Assembly (NCBI GenBank): GCA_002722245.1
Contig: PBLA01000021.1
Location: 1 to 64,000, forward strand
Reading direction: 5' to 3'
DNA from: Flavobacteriales bacterium
GTDB lineage: Bacteria; Bacteroidota; Bacteroidia; Flavobacteriales_C; GCA-002722245
DNA: 64,000 nucleotides
Shown: positions 27,340-38,170 of the stretch, in pieces
Layout of the letters: every line of letters starts with the position of its first letter
Position numbering within the stretch: position 1 is the first letter of the stretch
The notes under the pieces: model-generated
Seen by the model: only the letters and a program-made list of their open reading frames with translations
What the model was told of the DNA's origin: nothing
Databases searched by the model: none
Translations under genes and position numbers: made by a program

Positions 27340-29607
27340 ATGACTCACAACATTTCTTTCTCTCGAAAGATACTTTCACTGCTTTTGATTATTCTTTTTC
27401 CTTTTATACATCATGGTCAAACTCCAACGGGGTATATTGCTGATTGGAAAGGCGATGCTAGAGCAGCATACTCAATTGTTCACGATGATTATGGCCTGTC
27501 AGGTGCCGATGGTATATGGCAATATGGAGATACGATTGCTTACAATCGCGGTATAAAATTCGTTTTTGGTGCATATACTGATTTATGTGAATCTAGATTT
27601 GTTCAACCGCATGGATATGCCAACTTGTATGATTATGCAAAGAATGTGATGATGGCAAAACATGGTCATGAGATCGCTAATCACTCTTCATCTCATGCCT
27701 GTGCAGTTGAGCGAGGTTGGGAGCCTTGTACGTTTTCAGATGGTGAAAGCGGTTGGGGAGAGGCTCCGTTAGGTGCTGATTTGGATAGGGAAATCAACAA
27801 GGCACATAATTCCATTATCACAGGAACAGGCTTTGTCCCGAAATACTATGTTTACCCTTATGATAATTTTACTAATGCAACGAATCAAAGGTTAGAGGAT
27901 TTAGGTTACTTGGGTTCCAGAACAGGGTGGAGTTCTCCTTCATCGGACGATTATTGGGCAGGATATCACAGAGAAGGGTATGAAATGAGTGATTTAGCGA
28001 GTTTTTATCCAAACAGCAATGGTTTTTTTAGAAATGGTGTCCAAGTTTTTGATGATAACGACGCAAATATGGATTGGGAGGATCAGTTAACTGAGTTGAA
28101 CAATGAAATCGATCATATTATTGCCAATAATTTATATGCAAATAGAGAATTCCATAATGTGGGAAATTCTGGCTGGGGACATGTAAAAGTTGATGCGTAT
28201 AGAGGTCATATGGATTACCTTAAAGCAAAAGTTGAAGCAGGAGATTTATGGGTGGGTACAGCCTCTGAAATTTTCACATACCAAATGCAAAAATTAAAAT
28301 TTCAACCTGTTGTTAATTATGATAATCAAACAGAAAAGATTGTAATTACGTGGAATTCGATAAATCCGCAATATTCGATTGATATATCCTCGTACTTAGG
28401 TGAACTAGTCATAAAAGAGCCTATTACTTTGGTAATAGATTTAGATGGGTTGGACGGAACATATGATGTTAAACAAAATAATTTATCTGTTTCACCTACA
28501 TTATTTCACCAGAAAAATGGAAAAATGTATATTGATATATATCCACATGAGGGGAGTTTAGAACTCTTTAAAGTAGGGGAACTTACTAATACAGCCCCTG
28601 TAGTTGCAAATAGTCTTAATAATATTTCCAAAGCTATAGGGTTTAATGAATTTACAATTGATTTATTTCATGTGTTTGAAGATTATGAGTCGAGTGATCA
28701 TGAATTAACGTTTTCTGCATTTGGATACAGTGGAATAACAATTACAATTGAAGGTGGTTCTGCAAAAATTTCAGCACCTTCGAATTGGTCTGGGGAAACA
28801 AGTATACGTTTTCGAGCAGAAGACCCAGAGGGTTTAAGTGTTGAGGAGAATGTCTCTCTTATTGTGTCAGATTTGTTTGAGGGGCAAACGCCATTCGGGG
28901 GAACAGCGGTTCATATTCCTGGTAAAATAGAAGTTGAAGATTATGATGAAGGTGGAAGTGGGGTTGCGTATAATGAGCAATATTCAGAATGGGCACCAGC
29001 TCCAAATGCTTCATCATATCGTCCATACGGTGAAGTGGATATAGAAAGTATTACAGGAGGCTATGCAGTTGGCTATACCGTAGCTGGTGAATGGTTGGAA
29101 TATACCATAGATGTTCAGGCGAACGGTTGGTATAATGTTAATATTCGTATTGCTCAAAATAATGATGGGTTTTCACCTGTTGGAGAATTTGAGTTATTCA
29201 TTGACGGAATTGGTTGGATGCCTAAATCGGAGGGTTTCTTTACAGGCGGTTGGACAATGTATGATACATTTCGATATGATGGTGGCTTGTATTTAGAAAA
29301 GGGTAAGCATATTCTTAAATTAAGTTTTGTAAAAGGTAATATTAATGTTGATTACATCGAAATCCTCGCCAACCTAACTACAGTTAATAAAGTAAAAGAG
29401 AATGATCGAAAAATATATCCAAATCCTGCTCAAAATTTTGCGACTATTGAAGGTGATTTTTCTCAAGGATTTTTATACGATCAAAAGGGATCTCTTGTGA
29501 ATACATTTACTACCAATCAATTAGATTTACGTAATGTTGAGAATGGCATTTATTTTATAAAGTTTGATACTTCTTCGGAAGTAATGAAATTTATTGTGTC
29601 GAAGTAA
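27340..29607 (+). CDS. Secreted polysaccharide deacetylase with CBM6 and T9SS sorting domain
   Basis: About 755 residues from the ATG at 27340; a TTG four codons earlier is less likely. After the signal peptide (ending HHG or HHGQ) comes a NodB-type deacetylase domain at about 30-320 (AYSIVHDDYG with the catalytic/metal Asp pair, HGHEIANHSSSH with two metal His, YPYDN). A cadherin-like segment (about 415-510) follows, then a carbohydrate-binding CBM6-like domain (about 515-665, KIEVEDYDEGGSGVAYNE). The last 75 residues (IYPNPAQNF ... GIYFIKF) form a type A T9SS sorting tail. It likely removes acyl groups from an external glycan. Confidence 0.88.
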   Translation: MTHNISFSRKILSLLLIILFPFIHHGQTPTGYIADWKGDARAAYSIVHDDYGLSGADGIWQYGDTIAYNRGIKFVFGAYTDLCESRFVQPHGYANLYDYAKNVMMAKHGHEIANHSSSHACAVERGWEPCTFSDGESGWGEAPLGADLDREINKAHNSIITGTGFVPKYYVYPYDNFTNATNQRLEDLGYLGSRTGWSSPSSDDYWAGYHREGYEMSDLASFYPNSNGFFRNGVQVFDDNDANMDWEDQLTELNNEIDHIIANNLYANREFHNVGNSGWGHVKVDAYRGHMDYLKAKVEAGDLWVGTASEIFTYQMQKLKFQPVVNYDNQTEKIVITWNSINPQYSIDISSYLGELVIKEPITLVIDLDGLDGTYDVKQNNLSVSPTLFHQKNGKMYIDIYPHEGSLELFKVGELTNTAPVVANSLNNISKAIGFNEFTIDLFHVFEDYESSDHELTFSAFGYSGITITIEGGSAKISAPSNWSGETSIRFRAEDPEGLSVEENVSLIVSDLFEGQTPFGGTAVHIPGKIEVEDYDEGGSGVAYNEQYSEWAPAPNASSYRPYGEVDIESITGGYAVGYTVAGEWLEYTIDVQANGWYNVNIRIAQNNDGFSPVGEFELFIDGIGWMPKSEGFFTGGWTMYDTFRYDGGLYLEKGKHILKLSFVKGNINVDYIEILANLTTVNKVKENDRKIYPNPAQNFATIEGDFSQGFLYDQKGSLVNTFTTNQLDLRNVENGIYFIKFDTSSEVMKFIVSK

Positions 29608-29627
29608 AAAAATTCTACTCATTTTTT

Positions 29628-29651
29628 AAAAGCTATAAGTAAGTAGCTTTT
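29628..29651 (+). terminator. Terminator after the secreted deacetylase gene
   Basis: Eight-base stem AAAAGCTA/TAGCTTTT with an 8-base loop and further T residues after it, about 20 bases past the stop codon. Confidence 0.7.
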
Positions 29652-29691
29652 TTTGTACTAGTTTATTTTTAATTTAGAAAAAAATTTAAAA

Positions 29692-30450
29692 ATGATTTCG
29701 GATTTAGGTACACTATTGATGCTCGTATTACTTCAAGCTGTTTTAGGATTTGATAACCTGCTCTATATTTCTTTAGAAAGTAGGAGAGCTCCTCTTGAAA
29801 AACAAAAGATGGTTAGGACAACAGGTATTGGAATAGCGATTTTTTTAAGAATAGTTCTTTTATTCCTCATAACTTCCGTTATAGATTATTTAAAGGATCC
29901 CATTTTTAACTTTTCCTTTAAAGGATATCTAGAAGGGGATATGAGTGGCCACGCTTTAATTTTATTATTTGGTGGCGGATTTATTTTATGGACAGCAGTT
30001 AAGGAAATTTGGCATATGATGAATTTTGATCCAAATGAGGAAGTCCATAAGGAATCTTCAAGTCCACTTAAAATTATAGGTTTGATCGTTTTCATGAACC
30101 TTTTGTTTTCATTTGATTCTATTTTAGGTGCAATGGCATTAACTAAAAAGTTTTGGATAATGGCAACGGCTATTGTGATTTCGGGTATACTTATGATTTG
30201 GTTAGCCGATGGGGTAAGCAAGTTTTTACAGAAAAATAGGATGTATGAGGTATTGGGACTTTTTGTTTTATTAGTCGTTGGGATTATGTTGTTGACAGAA
30301 GGAGGACATTTAGCCCACATGAAAGTGTTTAACCAAGAAATTCAGGAAATGAATACTGGGACGTTCTATTTTGTGATTTCTATTCTTATTTTAATTGATA
30401 TTGTTCAAGGAAAGTACCAAAAGAATCTACTAAAGAGAAAACAATTATAA
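29692..30450 (+). CDS. TerC family integral membrane protein
   Basis: A 252-residue membrane protein with the TerC pattern: VLGFDNLLYISLESRR in the first helix pair and LLFSFDSILGAMALT in the second half, each carrying an Asp within the membrane. TerC/Alx proteins are linked to manganese export and tellurite resistance and may work beside secretion machinery; which ion is moved here cannot be read from sequence. It ends at a very strong terminator shared with nagA. Confidence 0.9.
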   Translation: MISDLGTLLMLVLLQAVLGFDNLLYISLESRRAPLEKQKMVRTTGIGIAIFLRIVLLFLITSVIDYLKDPIFNFSFKGYLEGDMSGHALILLFGGGFILWTAVKEIWHMMNFDPNEEVHKESSSPLKIIGLIVFMNLLFSFDSILGAMALTKKFWIMATAIVISGILMIWLADGVSKFLQKNRMYEVLGLFVLLVVGIMLLTEGGHLAHMKVFNQEIQEMNTGTFYFVISILILIDIVQGKYQKNLLKRKQL

Positions 30451-30458
30451 ATTGAGAA

Positions 30459-30509
30459 TATAAAGACATTAAAAAAGCCGCATTAAGCGGCTTTTTTAAT
30501 GTCTTTATA
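30459..30509. terminator. Bidirectional terminator between TerC and nagA genes
   Basis: A perfect 23-base-pair stem with a 5-base loop (ATTAA). The core is GCCGC/GCGGC flanked by A6 and T6 tracts, so on both strands the GC core is followed by T residues. It lies 8 bases after the TerC stop and 5 bases from the nagA stop and therefore serves both convergent genes. Confidence 0.93.
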
Positions 30510-30514
30510 ATTTA

Positions 30515-31678
30515 TTAGGCTTTTACAACTTCATCAAATTTAACTTTCTCACCAGATTTGTATACATCAATTAACTTTAATGTATCTCTTTCTAGTACGT
30601 TGAAGTCAGCTCGATAACCTTTTTTGATGTATCCGTATTCGTCATCAATACCCAAGAATTCTGCAGGGTAACGGGAAGACATCTTTAATGTTTCAGCTAA
30701 TTCAATATTTGCTTCTCTAAAACAGTTTTGAACAGAGTCTAACATTGAAACAGCAGATCCTGCAAGGTTTCCTGTTTCAGTTAAATACATACCATCCTTA
30801 AAGAAAATTTTGAATTCATCAATTTCAAAATTATTTACAGGGTGTTTTACGAAAGAAGCATCAGAAACAAGAAATAATTTTCCTTTTTTAGCTCTATGCG
30901 CAATTCGAACAGAAGCATAATTACAGTGAACGCCATCCACAATAATACCACCATACACATTGTCAGGTGAATCTAAAAAAGCACCTACTAAACCAGGAGC
31001 TCTACTGGTAAACTGTGATTGTGCATTGTAAAGATGGGTAACCTTTGTAACACCAGCGTCAAATGCCTTCATAGCTTGTTCATACGTACAGTTACTATGG
31101 CCTGCTGACACAGGGATTCCAGCTTCAACTAACATTTTAATATGTTTTTCCTTCACAACTTCAGGAGCACAAGTTAAAATTTTGATTATCCCTTTACCAT
31201 GCTCAATTATCTTTTCTATTTCGTAATCAGTGGCATGACGAATAAAATCAAGTGAGTGGGCACCTTTTTTTTCAGGATTAAAATAAGGACCCTCTACATG
31301 AAGACCGATTACTCCAGAATCAGGGTCTTCCATCATTTCTTTTACAATTTTACATTGTGCAATGATGTTATCTAGCGAAGTCGATACAAGCGTGGGTAAT
31401 AAGGAAGTTGTACCAAAATCAAGGTGGGCTTTATTGGCTACTTTGTAATTTTCAACAGAAGCTTCTTGCGTGTAGAAAGCTCCTCCACCGCCATTTACTT
31501 GTAAATCAATGAAACCAGGAACCAAGAGAGCTCCTTTTAAATCAAAGATATTGTCGTATCCAACTAGGTTGCTTTTATGTACGACTTTCTTGATTTTGTT
31601 CCCCTCTGTAACAACGGCACGGTTTCCCACAAAAGTTTCGCCATTGAATATAGAGCAGTTCGTAAATACTTGTGTCAT
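30515..31678 (-). CDS. nagA: N-acetylglucosamine-6-phosphate deacetylase
   Basis: A 387-residue amidohydrolase. GFIDLQVNGGGGAFY at the start, the metal ligand Glu in HVEGPYFNP, His in SAGHSN and in VTHLYNA, VDGVHC for substrate contact and VSDA with the catalytic Asp are all present. It converts GlcNAc-6-phosphate to GlcN-6-phosphate plus acetate, feeding recycled peptidoglycan or environmental amino sugar into glycolysis or wall synthesis. nagB is not in this window. It could serve the same recycling route as the NagZ-like fusion at 10.8 kb. Confidence 0.96.
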   Translation of the reverse strand: MTQVFTNCSIFNGETFVGNRAVVTEGNKIKKVVHKSNLVGYDNIFDLKGALLVPGFIDLQVNGGGGAFYTQEASVENYKVANKAHLDFGTTSLLPTLVSTSLDNIIAQCKIVKEMMEDPDSGVIGLHVEGPYFNPEKKGAHSLDFIRHATDYEIEKIIEHGKGIIKILTCAPEVVKEKHIKMLVEAGIPVSAGHSNCTYEQAMKAFDAGVTKVTHLYNAQSQFTSRAPGLVGAFLDSPDNVYGGIIVDGVHCNYASVRIAHRAKKGKLFLVSDASFVKHPVNNFEIDEFKIFFKDGMYLTETGNLAGSAVSMLDSVQNCFREANIELAETLKMSSRYPAEFLGIDDEYGYIKKGYRADFNVLERDTLKLIDVYKSGEKVKFDEVVKA

Positions 31679-31742
31679 TTTGTTCTTATTTTCCTAATCT
31701 ATCAAATTTCTGATTATTTACTCGACTTATCAAGTTTTTTAC

Positions 31743-31750
31743 CAAATTTA
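31743..31750 (-). promoter_or_regulatory. -7 promoter element for nagA
   Basis: Minus-strand TAAATTTG is an exact TAnnTTTG match about 65 bases before the nagA ATG. A spaced TTG is not visible, so support is partial. Confidence 0.35.
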
Positions 31751-31801
31751 TTATCAAAGAATTACATTGGCTAAAAAGGATTTTGGGGCTGATCAATTAA
31801 A

Positions 31802-32284
31802 TTATTGAATTGTTGTCCAGTTTAGCGTTTTTAATTCTTTTTCTACTTGTTGAATAAAGCGTATTAAATTTTTAGGAGCGTTCGCACGAACTCTAATTTT
31901 TTTACTTTGTTTTTTGTCGTTTACAGTAATAAATGTTGAGGGAGCGTCCATTAAATTTTCATTATCATACTCATCATTTAATTGCCAAAAATTGATGCGA
32001 TTAGCTTCCTTTAAAAGTTCCTCTAGTCTTCCTTTTTTTAGTTTACCCTCACTTTTTTTTGTGACAACGAAATTTTCTTTAGGATAAAGTTTAACCACAT
32101 TGGATTGGAAGAATTTGGCAGTATATGCGGGGCATTTTCGGTAACACTTAGTCTTTTCTAATATAATTCGTGGGGCATCATTGTTTTGAACCACAGCGTT
32201 ATTGGTTGTGTTTTTACAACTCAAAAATAAAAAAGGCAATGTCATAAGCATTGCCTTTCCTATATTTCTAATTCGATTAATCAT
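31802..32284 (-). CDS. DUF6438-like lipoprotein downstream of yidC
   Basis: A 160-residue lipoprotein with lipobox at Cys23 (FLFLSC). The mature part holds ILEKTKCYRKCPAYTAKFFQSN, the paired-cysteine signature I associate with DUF6438, and ends with a helical segment. The ATG directly abuts the TAA of yidC with no base between, so it is translated from the pyrG-yidC transcript. Function unknown; the conserved CxxxCP might bind metal or form a disulfide. Confidence 0.8.
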   Translation of the reverse strand: MINRIRNIGKAMLMTLPFLFLSCKNTTNNAVVQNNDAPRIILEKTKCYRKCPAYTAKFFQSNVVKLYPKENFVVTKKSEGKLKKGRLEELLKEANRINFWQLNDEYDNENLMDAPSTFITVNDKKQSKKIRVRANAPKNLIRFIQQVEKELKTLNWTTIQ

Positions 32285-34207
32285 TTATCTTCCTTGTTGT
32301 TTTGCTTGAATCTCTTCTATCTTCTTTTGCCAACGAGATTTTTTCATTGGCTGTTTCATTTGATTTTCAATTTTAGCTAAAATAGATTTTTCGTCAATGA
32401 AAAACTTTTTAATCGCTATCGTTTGGAAAATGGTAATTGTATTTGCTAGGAAGTAATAAAAACTTAAACCTGCAGCATAATTGTTAAACATGAAAAGCAT
32501 AAAAATTGGCATGAGATTCATCATGACTTTCATATTCTTTTGGATCGCTTCTTGCATTTCACCACCACCACTTTGAGAAGGTGTCATCTGCTGATTAAAT
32601 CGCATGTAAAAAAACATTGAAATAGCCATCAGGAGTGTGAAAATGCTTACGTGATCTCCATAGATTGGTATTGGAAATCCTAAATTAATAAAATCATCTA
32701 CTGAAGATAAATCATCTGCCCATAGAAAACCTTGGTGTCTCAACTCAATCGATGCAGGGAATAAACGGTAAAGGGCAATTAATATTGGCATTTGAAGCAA
32801 CGCTGGTATACAACCTGCTAAGGGATTAACACCCGTTTGCTTATATAAAGCCATGGTTGCTTGTTGCTTTTTCATAGGATCCGCATCCTTATTTTCTTCA
32901 TTAAGCTTTTCTAATTGAGGTTTAATTACTCTCATTTTCGCGGAGCTTAAATAATTTTTATATGTAATTGGGAAAAGGAGAAGTTTAATGGCAAAAGTGA
33001 GTAAAATGATTCCAATACCAATTGAAACTCCTAAATATTCAAGAATTAATTGAAAAAGCGGATATAAGATGTATTTATTGACTACTCTAAAAATTCCCCA
33101 ACCAAAATTAATCTCATCTTCCAAGGCTAGATCACCATCTTCAATAGAGGCCAATAAATCAAAATCATTTGGACCAAAAAACCATTGAAAGGTGTAAAAA
33201 TTATCTTTTGTAGAACTGAATTCAAGTGTAGTGTTTGCACTGTATTTTTTTAGGTATGTAGTGTCTTCGTCAGCGTAATCAATTTCCATATAAGGTTTAT
33301 TTAATCCACCTCCTTTGCAAATTAAAATATTTGAGAAAAATTGTTGTTTAAAAGAAACCCAATCTGTATTAAACTCAGCGGTTTCATTGTCAGGACCACG
33401 CTCATTCAACCAATCGTACCCATCTTCTTGTGAATGCCAAAATACCGAGGCACTTTGGCGTTCTATATTTAAACTTTTTTCTATTGATACTGGTTTTTGT
33501 TCCCAAAGCAACTGAAGACCTTTATCAGTTTTGGTAACATTATTACCCAAACCAACCATATTAATATTAAAGTCTATCAAATATTCATCCGCTTTTAAAC
33601 TGTACACATAATCTATTTTCCCTTTTCCATCGTTAGTTTGTAATGAGAACGTAATGCTTCCTTCACCATCTTTTACATGTAATCTTTCAATGGATGGGGT
33701 GAATCTTAATTGACTTGTTTCTAGATCTCTGCCTAAATGGTTGAATTTCAATTTTTGACTATTTCCATCACCTTCAAAAAGGATTAGCTCAGCTTTAGTT
33801 TGATCTTTATCCGAATAAGACTTGTATTTTTTTAGGACAGCCTTGGATACGTAGGCTCCATTCGTATTAATGTGTAATCGAATTAAATTATTTTCAACAA
33901 TCACTTCCTTAGATGGGTGATTCGCAGCTCCAGCAAAAACGCCATAATTGTTTATTGCAATATTGTTATTGGCTTTAATTTCAGCTTGTTTTTCAATTGG
34001 AAGCGTAGTATCAATATCTTGAATGAAAACAGGCCCAGATTTTTGAGGCAATAAGTTTTCTTTTTTATCCTCAACAGAATTAGTTTGTTGTGTAATGCTT
34101 TCTTGCGCTTCAGGTACAATTTCATCTTGCTGATTCATTGTAAAAAAGAGGAAGCTAATTACAATTCCAACAATTAATATCCAACCAATTACTTGATTCT
34201 TATCCAT
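32285..34207 (-). CDS. yidC: Membrane protein insertase YidC
   Basis: A 640-residue YidC/Oxa1 insertase. The N-terminal helix (VIGWILIVGIVISFLFF) is followed by the large periplasmic domain of Gram-negative YidC (about 40-360), then the conserved helical core from about 370: ILLTFAIKLLLFPIT, NPLAGCIPALLQMPILIALYRLF, and two later helices. It ends in a basic tail that can touch the ribosome. It inserts and folds inner-membrane proteins with or without SecYEG. It follows pyrG after 22 bases, a usual order in flavobacteria. Confidence 0.97.
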   Translation of the reverse strand: MDKNQVIGWILIVGIVISFLFFTMNQQDEIVPEAQESITQQTNSVEDKKENLLPQKSGPVFIQDIDTTLPIEKQAEIKANNNIAINNYGVFAGAANHPSKEVIVENNLIRLHINTNGAYVSKAVLKKYKSYSDKDQTKAELILFEGDGNSQKLKFNHLGRDLETSQLRFTPSIERLHVKDGEGSITFSLQTNDGKGKIDYVYSLKADEYLIDFNINMVGLGNNVTKTDKGLQLLWEQKPVSIEKSLNIERQSASVFWHSQEDGYDWLNERGPDNETAEFNTDWVSFKQQFFSNILICKGGGLNKPYMEIDYADEDTTYLKKYSANTTLEFSSTKDNFYTFQWFFGPNDFDLLASIEDGDLALEDEINFGWGIFRVVNKYILYPLFQLILEYLGVSIGIGIILLTFAIKLLLFPITYKNYLSSAKMRVIKPQLEKLNEENKDADPMKKQQATMALYKQTGVNPLAGCIPALLQMPILIALYRLFPASIELRHQGFLWADDLSSVDDFINLGFPIPIYGDHVSIFTLLMAISMFFYMRFNQQMTPSQSGGGEMQEAIQKNMKVMMNLMPIFMLFMFNNYAAGLSFYYFLANTITIFQTIAIKKFFIDEKSILAKIENQMKQPMKKSRWQKKIEEIQAKQQGR

Positions 34208-34229
34208 AGGTTAATTTTATACTAAGTTA

Positions 34230-35840
<1,611 letters not shown>

Positions 35841-35855
35841 TCATTTAACAGGGTA

Positions 35856-35863
35856 CAAAGCTA
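35856..35863 (-). promoter_or_regulatory. -7 promoter element for the pyrG-yidC operon
   Basis: Minus-strand TAGCTTTG is an exact TAnnTTTG match ending 24 bases before the pyrG ATG. No good TTG was found at the -33 position. Confidence 0.45.
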
Positions 35864-35949
35864 CTAAGAAAAAGGTAGTTAGGGGTAAATAAGGAGTGGC
35901 TATTTAATTAATTTTTCAACAACAGAAAATGGATTACCAAAACTGGTTG

Positions 35950-36939
35950 CTAATGCATTATCTTAAAAACCAGCTCACGAAGAAGTTCCCCTTCATTTAC
36001 TGAAACATTGCCATAGCCTTTTGCTTTTAGGTCATATTCATTTAATAGGCTTATGGCATTAAATATTTGTCGTTTACTGTAATTTCTTTTTCCAGCCGTA
36101 TAGTCACGAATAAAAAATTTATTCACGCCGATTGTTTTTGCGATGATATCCGGTTGATCTGACGGAGAGAAATAAACGCCCATTATTTTTGAAAAGAGTC
36201 TGTAAAGACTTGGTATTGTTACGACAATAGGATAGTTTTTCTCATTGGCGGCAAAATGATTTACAATTCGATTACATTTTACGATGTCTCTGTGAGCAAT
36301 GGCTGCTGATAACTCAAAGAGGTTAAACTCTTTGCTGATTCCAATGTGATGCTCAATTATTTCTGGAGTTATAAACGTTTGTTTAGGAACAGCGATTGCT
36401 AATTTTTTGAGTTCATTGGCGATTTTAGATAAGTCATTACCAAGATACTCGCTAATTAAAACAGCTGATTTTTCGTCAATTTTTAATCCTTCGCTCGCTA
36501 CTTGATTTACAATCCACCCCGGTATTTGATTATCGTATAACCTTTTGGAGTCTAAAAATTCTGTATTTGTGATTTTTTTAGCGACTCGAGCATCTAATTT
36601 TTTGCCTTTATATGAAAAGATTAAAATTGTTTTATGCTGAGGATTTTTACAATAATGAATGAGTTCATCAAACTTTTTGATGTGTTGTGCCTCTCTCACA
36701 GCAATTACTTGATGTGCTCCCATCATTGGAAATCTTTTTGCAGAATTTACAATATGTTGTAGTTCGGTATCTTTTCCATAAAAAATACTTTGGTCAAATT
36801 CGCGAGCTGATTCATCAATAATTGTACGGAGGGCAAATTTCTCTACCAAATCAATGAAATAAGGCTCTTCACCATGTAAAAAATAAACGGGCTTATAACT
36901 GCCTTTCGCGATATCTTTTATAATGTTTTGGTAGCTCAT
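35950..36939 (-). CDS. holA: DNA polymerase III subunit delta
   Basis: A 329-residue clamp-loader delta subunit: YFLHGEEPYFIDLVEKF at the start (the degenerate P-loop region), FPMMGAHQVIAVREAQHIKKF, and the helical C-terminal collar domain with LYRLFSKIMGVYFS. It opens the sliding clamp during replication. Length and motif order are normal for Bacteroidetes HolA. It stands alone with short gaps on both sides. Confidence 0.93.
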   Translation of the reverse strand: MSYQNIIKDIAKGSYKPVYFLHGEEPYFIDLVEKFALRTIIDESAREFDQSIFYGKDTELQHIVNSAKRFPMMGAHQVIAVREAQHIKKFDELIHYCKNPQHKTILIFSYKGKKLDARVAKKITNTEFLDSKRLYDNQIPGWIVNQVASEGLKIDEKSAVLISEYLGNDLSKIANELKKLAIAVPKQTFITPEIIEHHIGISKEFNLFELSAAIAHRDIVKCNRIVNHFAANEKNYPIVVTIPSLYRLFSKIMGVYFSPSDQPDIIAKTIGVNKFFIRDYTAGKRNYSKRQIFNAISLLNEYDLKAKGYGNVSVNEGELLRELVFKIMH

Positions 36940-37015
36940 TTATGATAACAAAGTTGTGAGAATAATTACGAGGATCAAAATTACCCTTACTCAATTTTGA
37001 ATGATTTTTTTTGAT

Positions 37016-37375
37016 TTATTGTATTTGAATAGTGCAATGGTGAGTTCTTATGGATGAGTTTAAACTAGTAGTTCCGGTAATATCTACACTATCAGAAGTG
37101 AAAATATAGTCTGTATCATTTTTTGTGAAGTATATGGTGTCAAAAAAAGAATTACAATCAAAAATTTCAAAATCACCATCCTCTTGATAGGTGACAACTA
37201 ATTGCTTTGTTTGCGGATCAATTATAAAAGAATCTGCAACGGCACTATCGGCTTTTACAGTAAACGTTATGCTATCCAAAGAATTGTTTTGAATGAAGCC
37301 ATTGTAAATTGTACTCTCTTTGCTACAAGAGACAAGAGTTAAAAAAAGTATGAGCGTGTATAAAATCGATTTCAT
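37016..37375 (-). CDS. Small predicted lipoprotein
   Basis: A 119-residue lipoprotein with lipobox at Cys17 (TLVSC) and a Ser/Lys/Glu-rich start of the mature chain. The rest is beta-rich with two further cysteines (FDCNSFF and THHCTIQIQ). No family recognised. It begins 12 bases after the TIGR02757 gene and is probably the last gene of the lolD operon. Confidence 0.7.
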   Translation of the reverse strand: MKSILYTLILFLTLVSCSKESTIYNGFIQNNSLDSITFTVKADSAVADSFIIDPQTKQLVVTYQEDGDFEIFDCNSFFDTIYFTKNDTDYIFTSDSVDITGTTSLNSSIRTHHCTIQIQ

Positions 37376-37387
37376 ATAAAAGTTTAG

Positions 37388-38170
37388 TTAAATAGAGGGC
37401 GCAAAATGCTCATTAACACCTAAGCCAAAAAGTGAAAAATCATATTTGGTGGGATCTTTGGGGTCCATTATTTTCAAATTATTGGTGATTTCCTCCACTG
37501 CTTTCCAGTCATTTTGTTTGCGCCTTAAAATACCTAAAGTCCTTCCAACGTTACTGGTATGAACATCAAGAGGTAAATGAAGTAAAGAAGGAGAGATTAA
37601 ATTTCTCCATATGCCTAAATCTACATCAAATTGATCTTTTCTTACCATCCATCTAAAATACATACACATTCTTTTTGCTGCTGAACCTTTAAGAGGACTA
37701 GGTAAATGTTTTTTACTTCTATCTGCGAATGAATTGGTGAAAAATTCGGTTTTGAATTCACTAATTACTGATGCTTGGTTTTCATGTTTTTGAAAAAGTA
37801 CTTTAAAATAATTCCCCAATGATTTATGTTCTTGATAAATTTTATTCAACGCAAAGCAAAAGGATGCGCAATCAATTTCATTAAATGTTCTGTGTTTAAA
37901 TCCTTCAAAGTTTTTCAAATCAGTTTGAGAAAAATTTAGAATGAAATCTGCTGGTGAATTATCCATTCTCTCCATGAGATTTAACGCATTCTTAATAATG
38001 GATTTTCGATTTCCCCATGCTATTACGGCAGCAAAAAAACCAGCCACTTCAATATCGTTATGGTATTTAAATTGGTGAGGAATTAAAATAGGGTCGTTGG
38101 GGATAAAATCCAAATTGTTAAATTGAATATATTTTTCATCAAGAAACTCTTTTAGTTCTAAATTAGTCAT
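37388..38170 (-). CDS. TIGR02757 (DUF2400) family protein
   Basis: A 260-residue protein matching TIGR02757/DUF2400: FIPNDPILIPHQFKYHNDIEVAGFFAA at the start (in part), a KRMCMYFRWMVRKDQFDVDLGIW segment and LHLPLDVHTSNVGRTLGIL. The pattern resembles helix-hairpin-helix DNA glycosylases, but no activity is established. Its ATG overlaps the stop of the lolD gene by eight bases, a tight coupling. Confidence 0.9.
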   Translation of the reverse strand: MTNLELKEFLDEKYIQFNNLDFIPNDPILIPHQFKYHNDIEVAGFFAAVIAWGNRKSIIKNALNLMERMDNSPADFILNFSQTDLKNFEGFKHRTFNEIDCASFCFALNKIYQEHKSLGNYFKVLFQKHENQASVISEFKTEFFTNSFADRSKKHLPSPLKGSAAKRMCMYFRWMVRKDQFDVDLGIWRNLISPSLLHLPLDVHTSNVGRTLGILRRKQNDWKAVEEITNNLKIMDPKDPTKYDFSLFGLGVNEHFAPSI

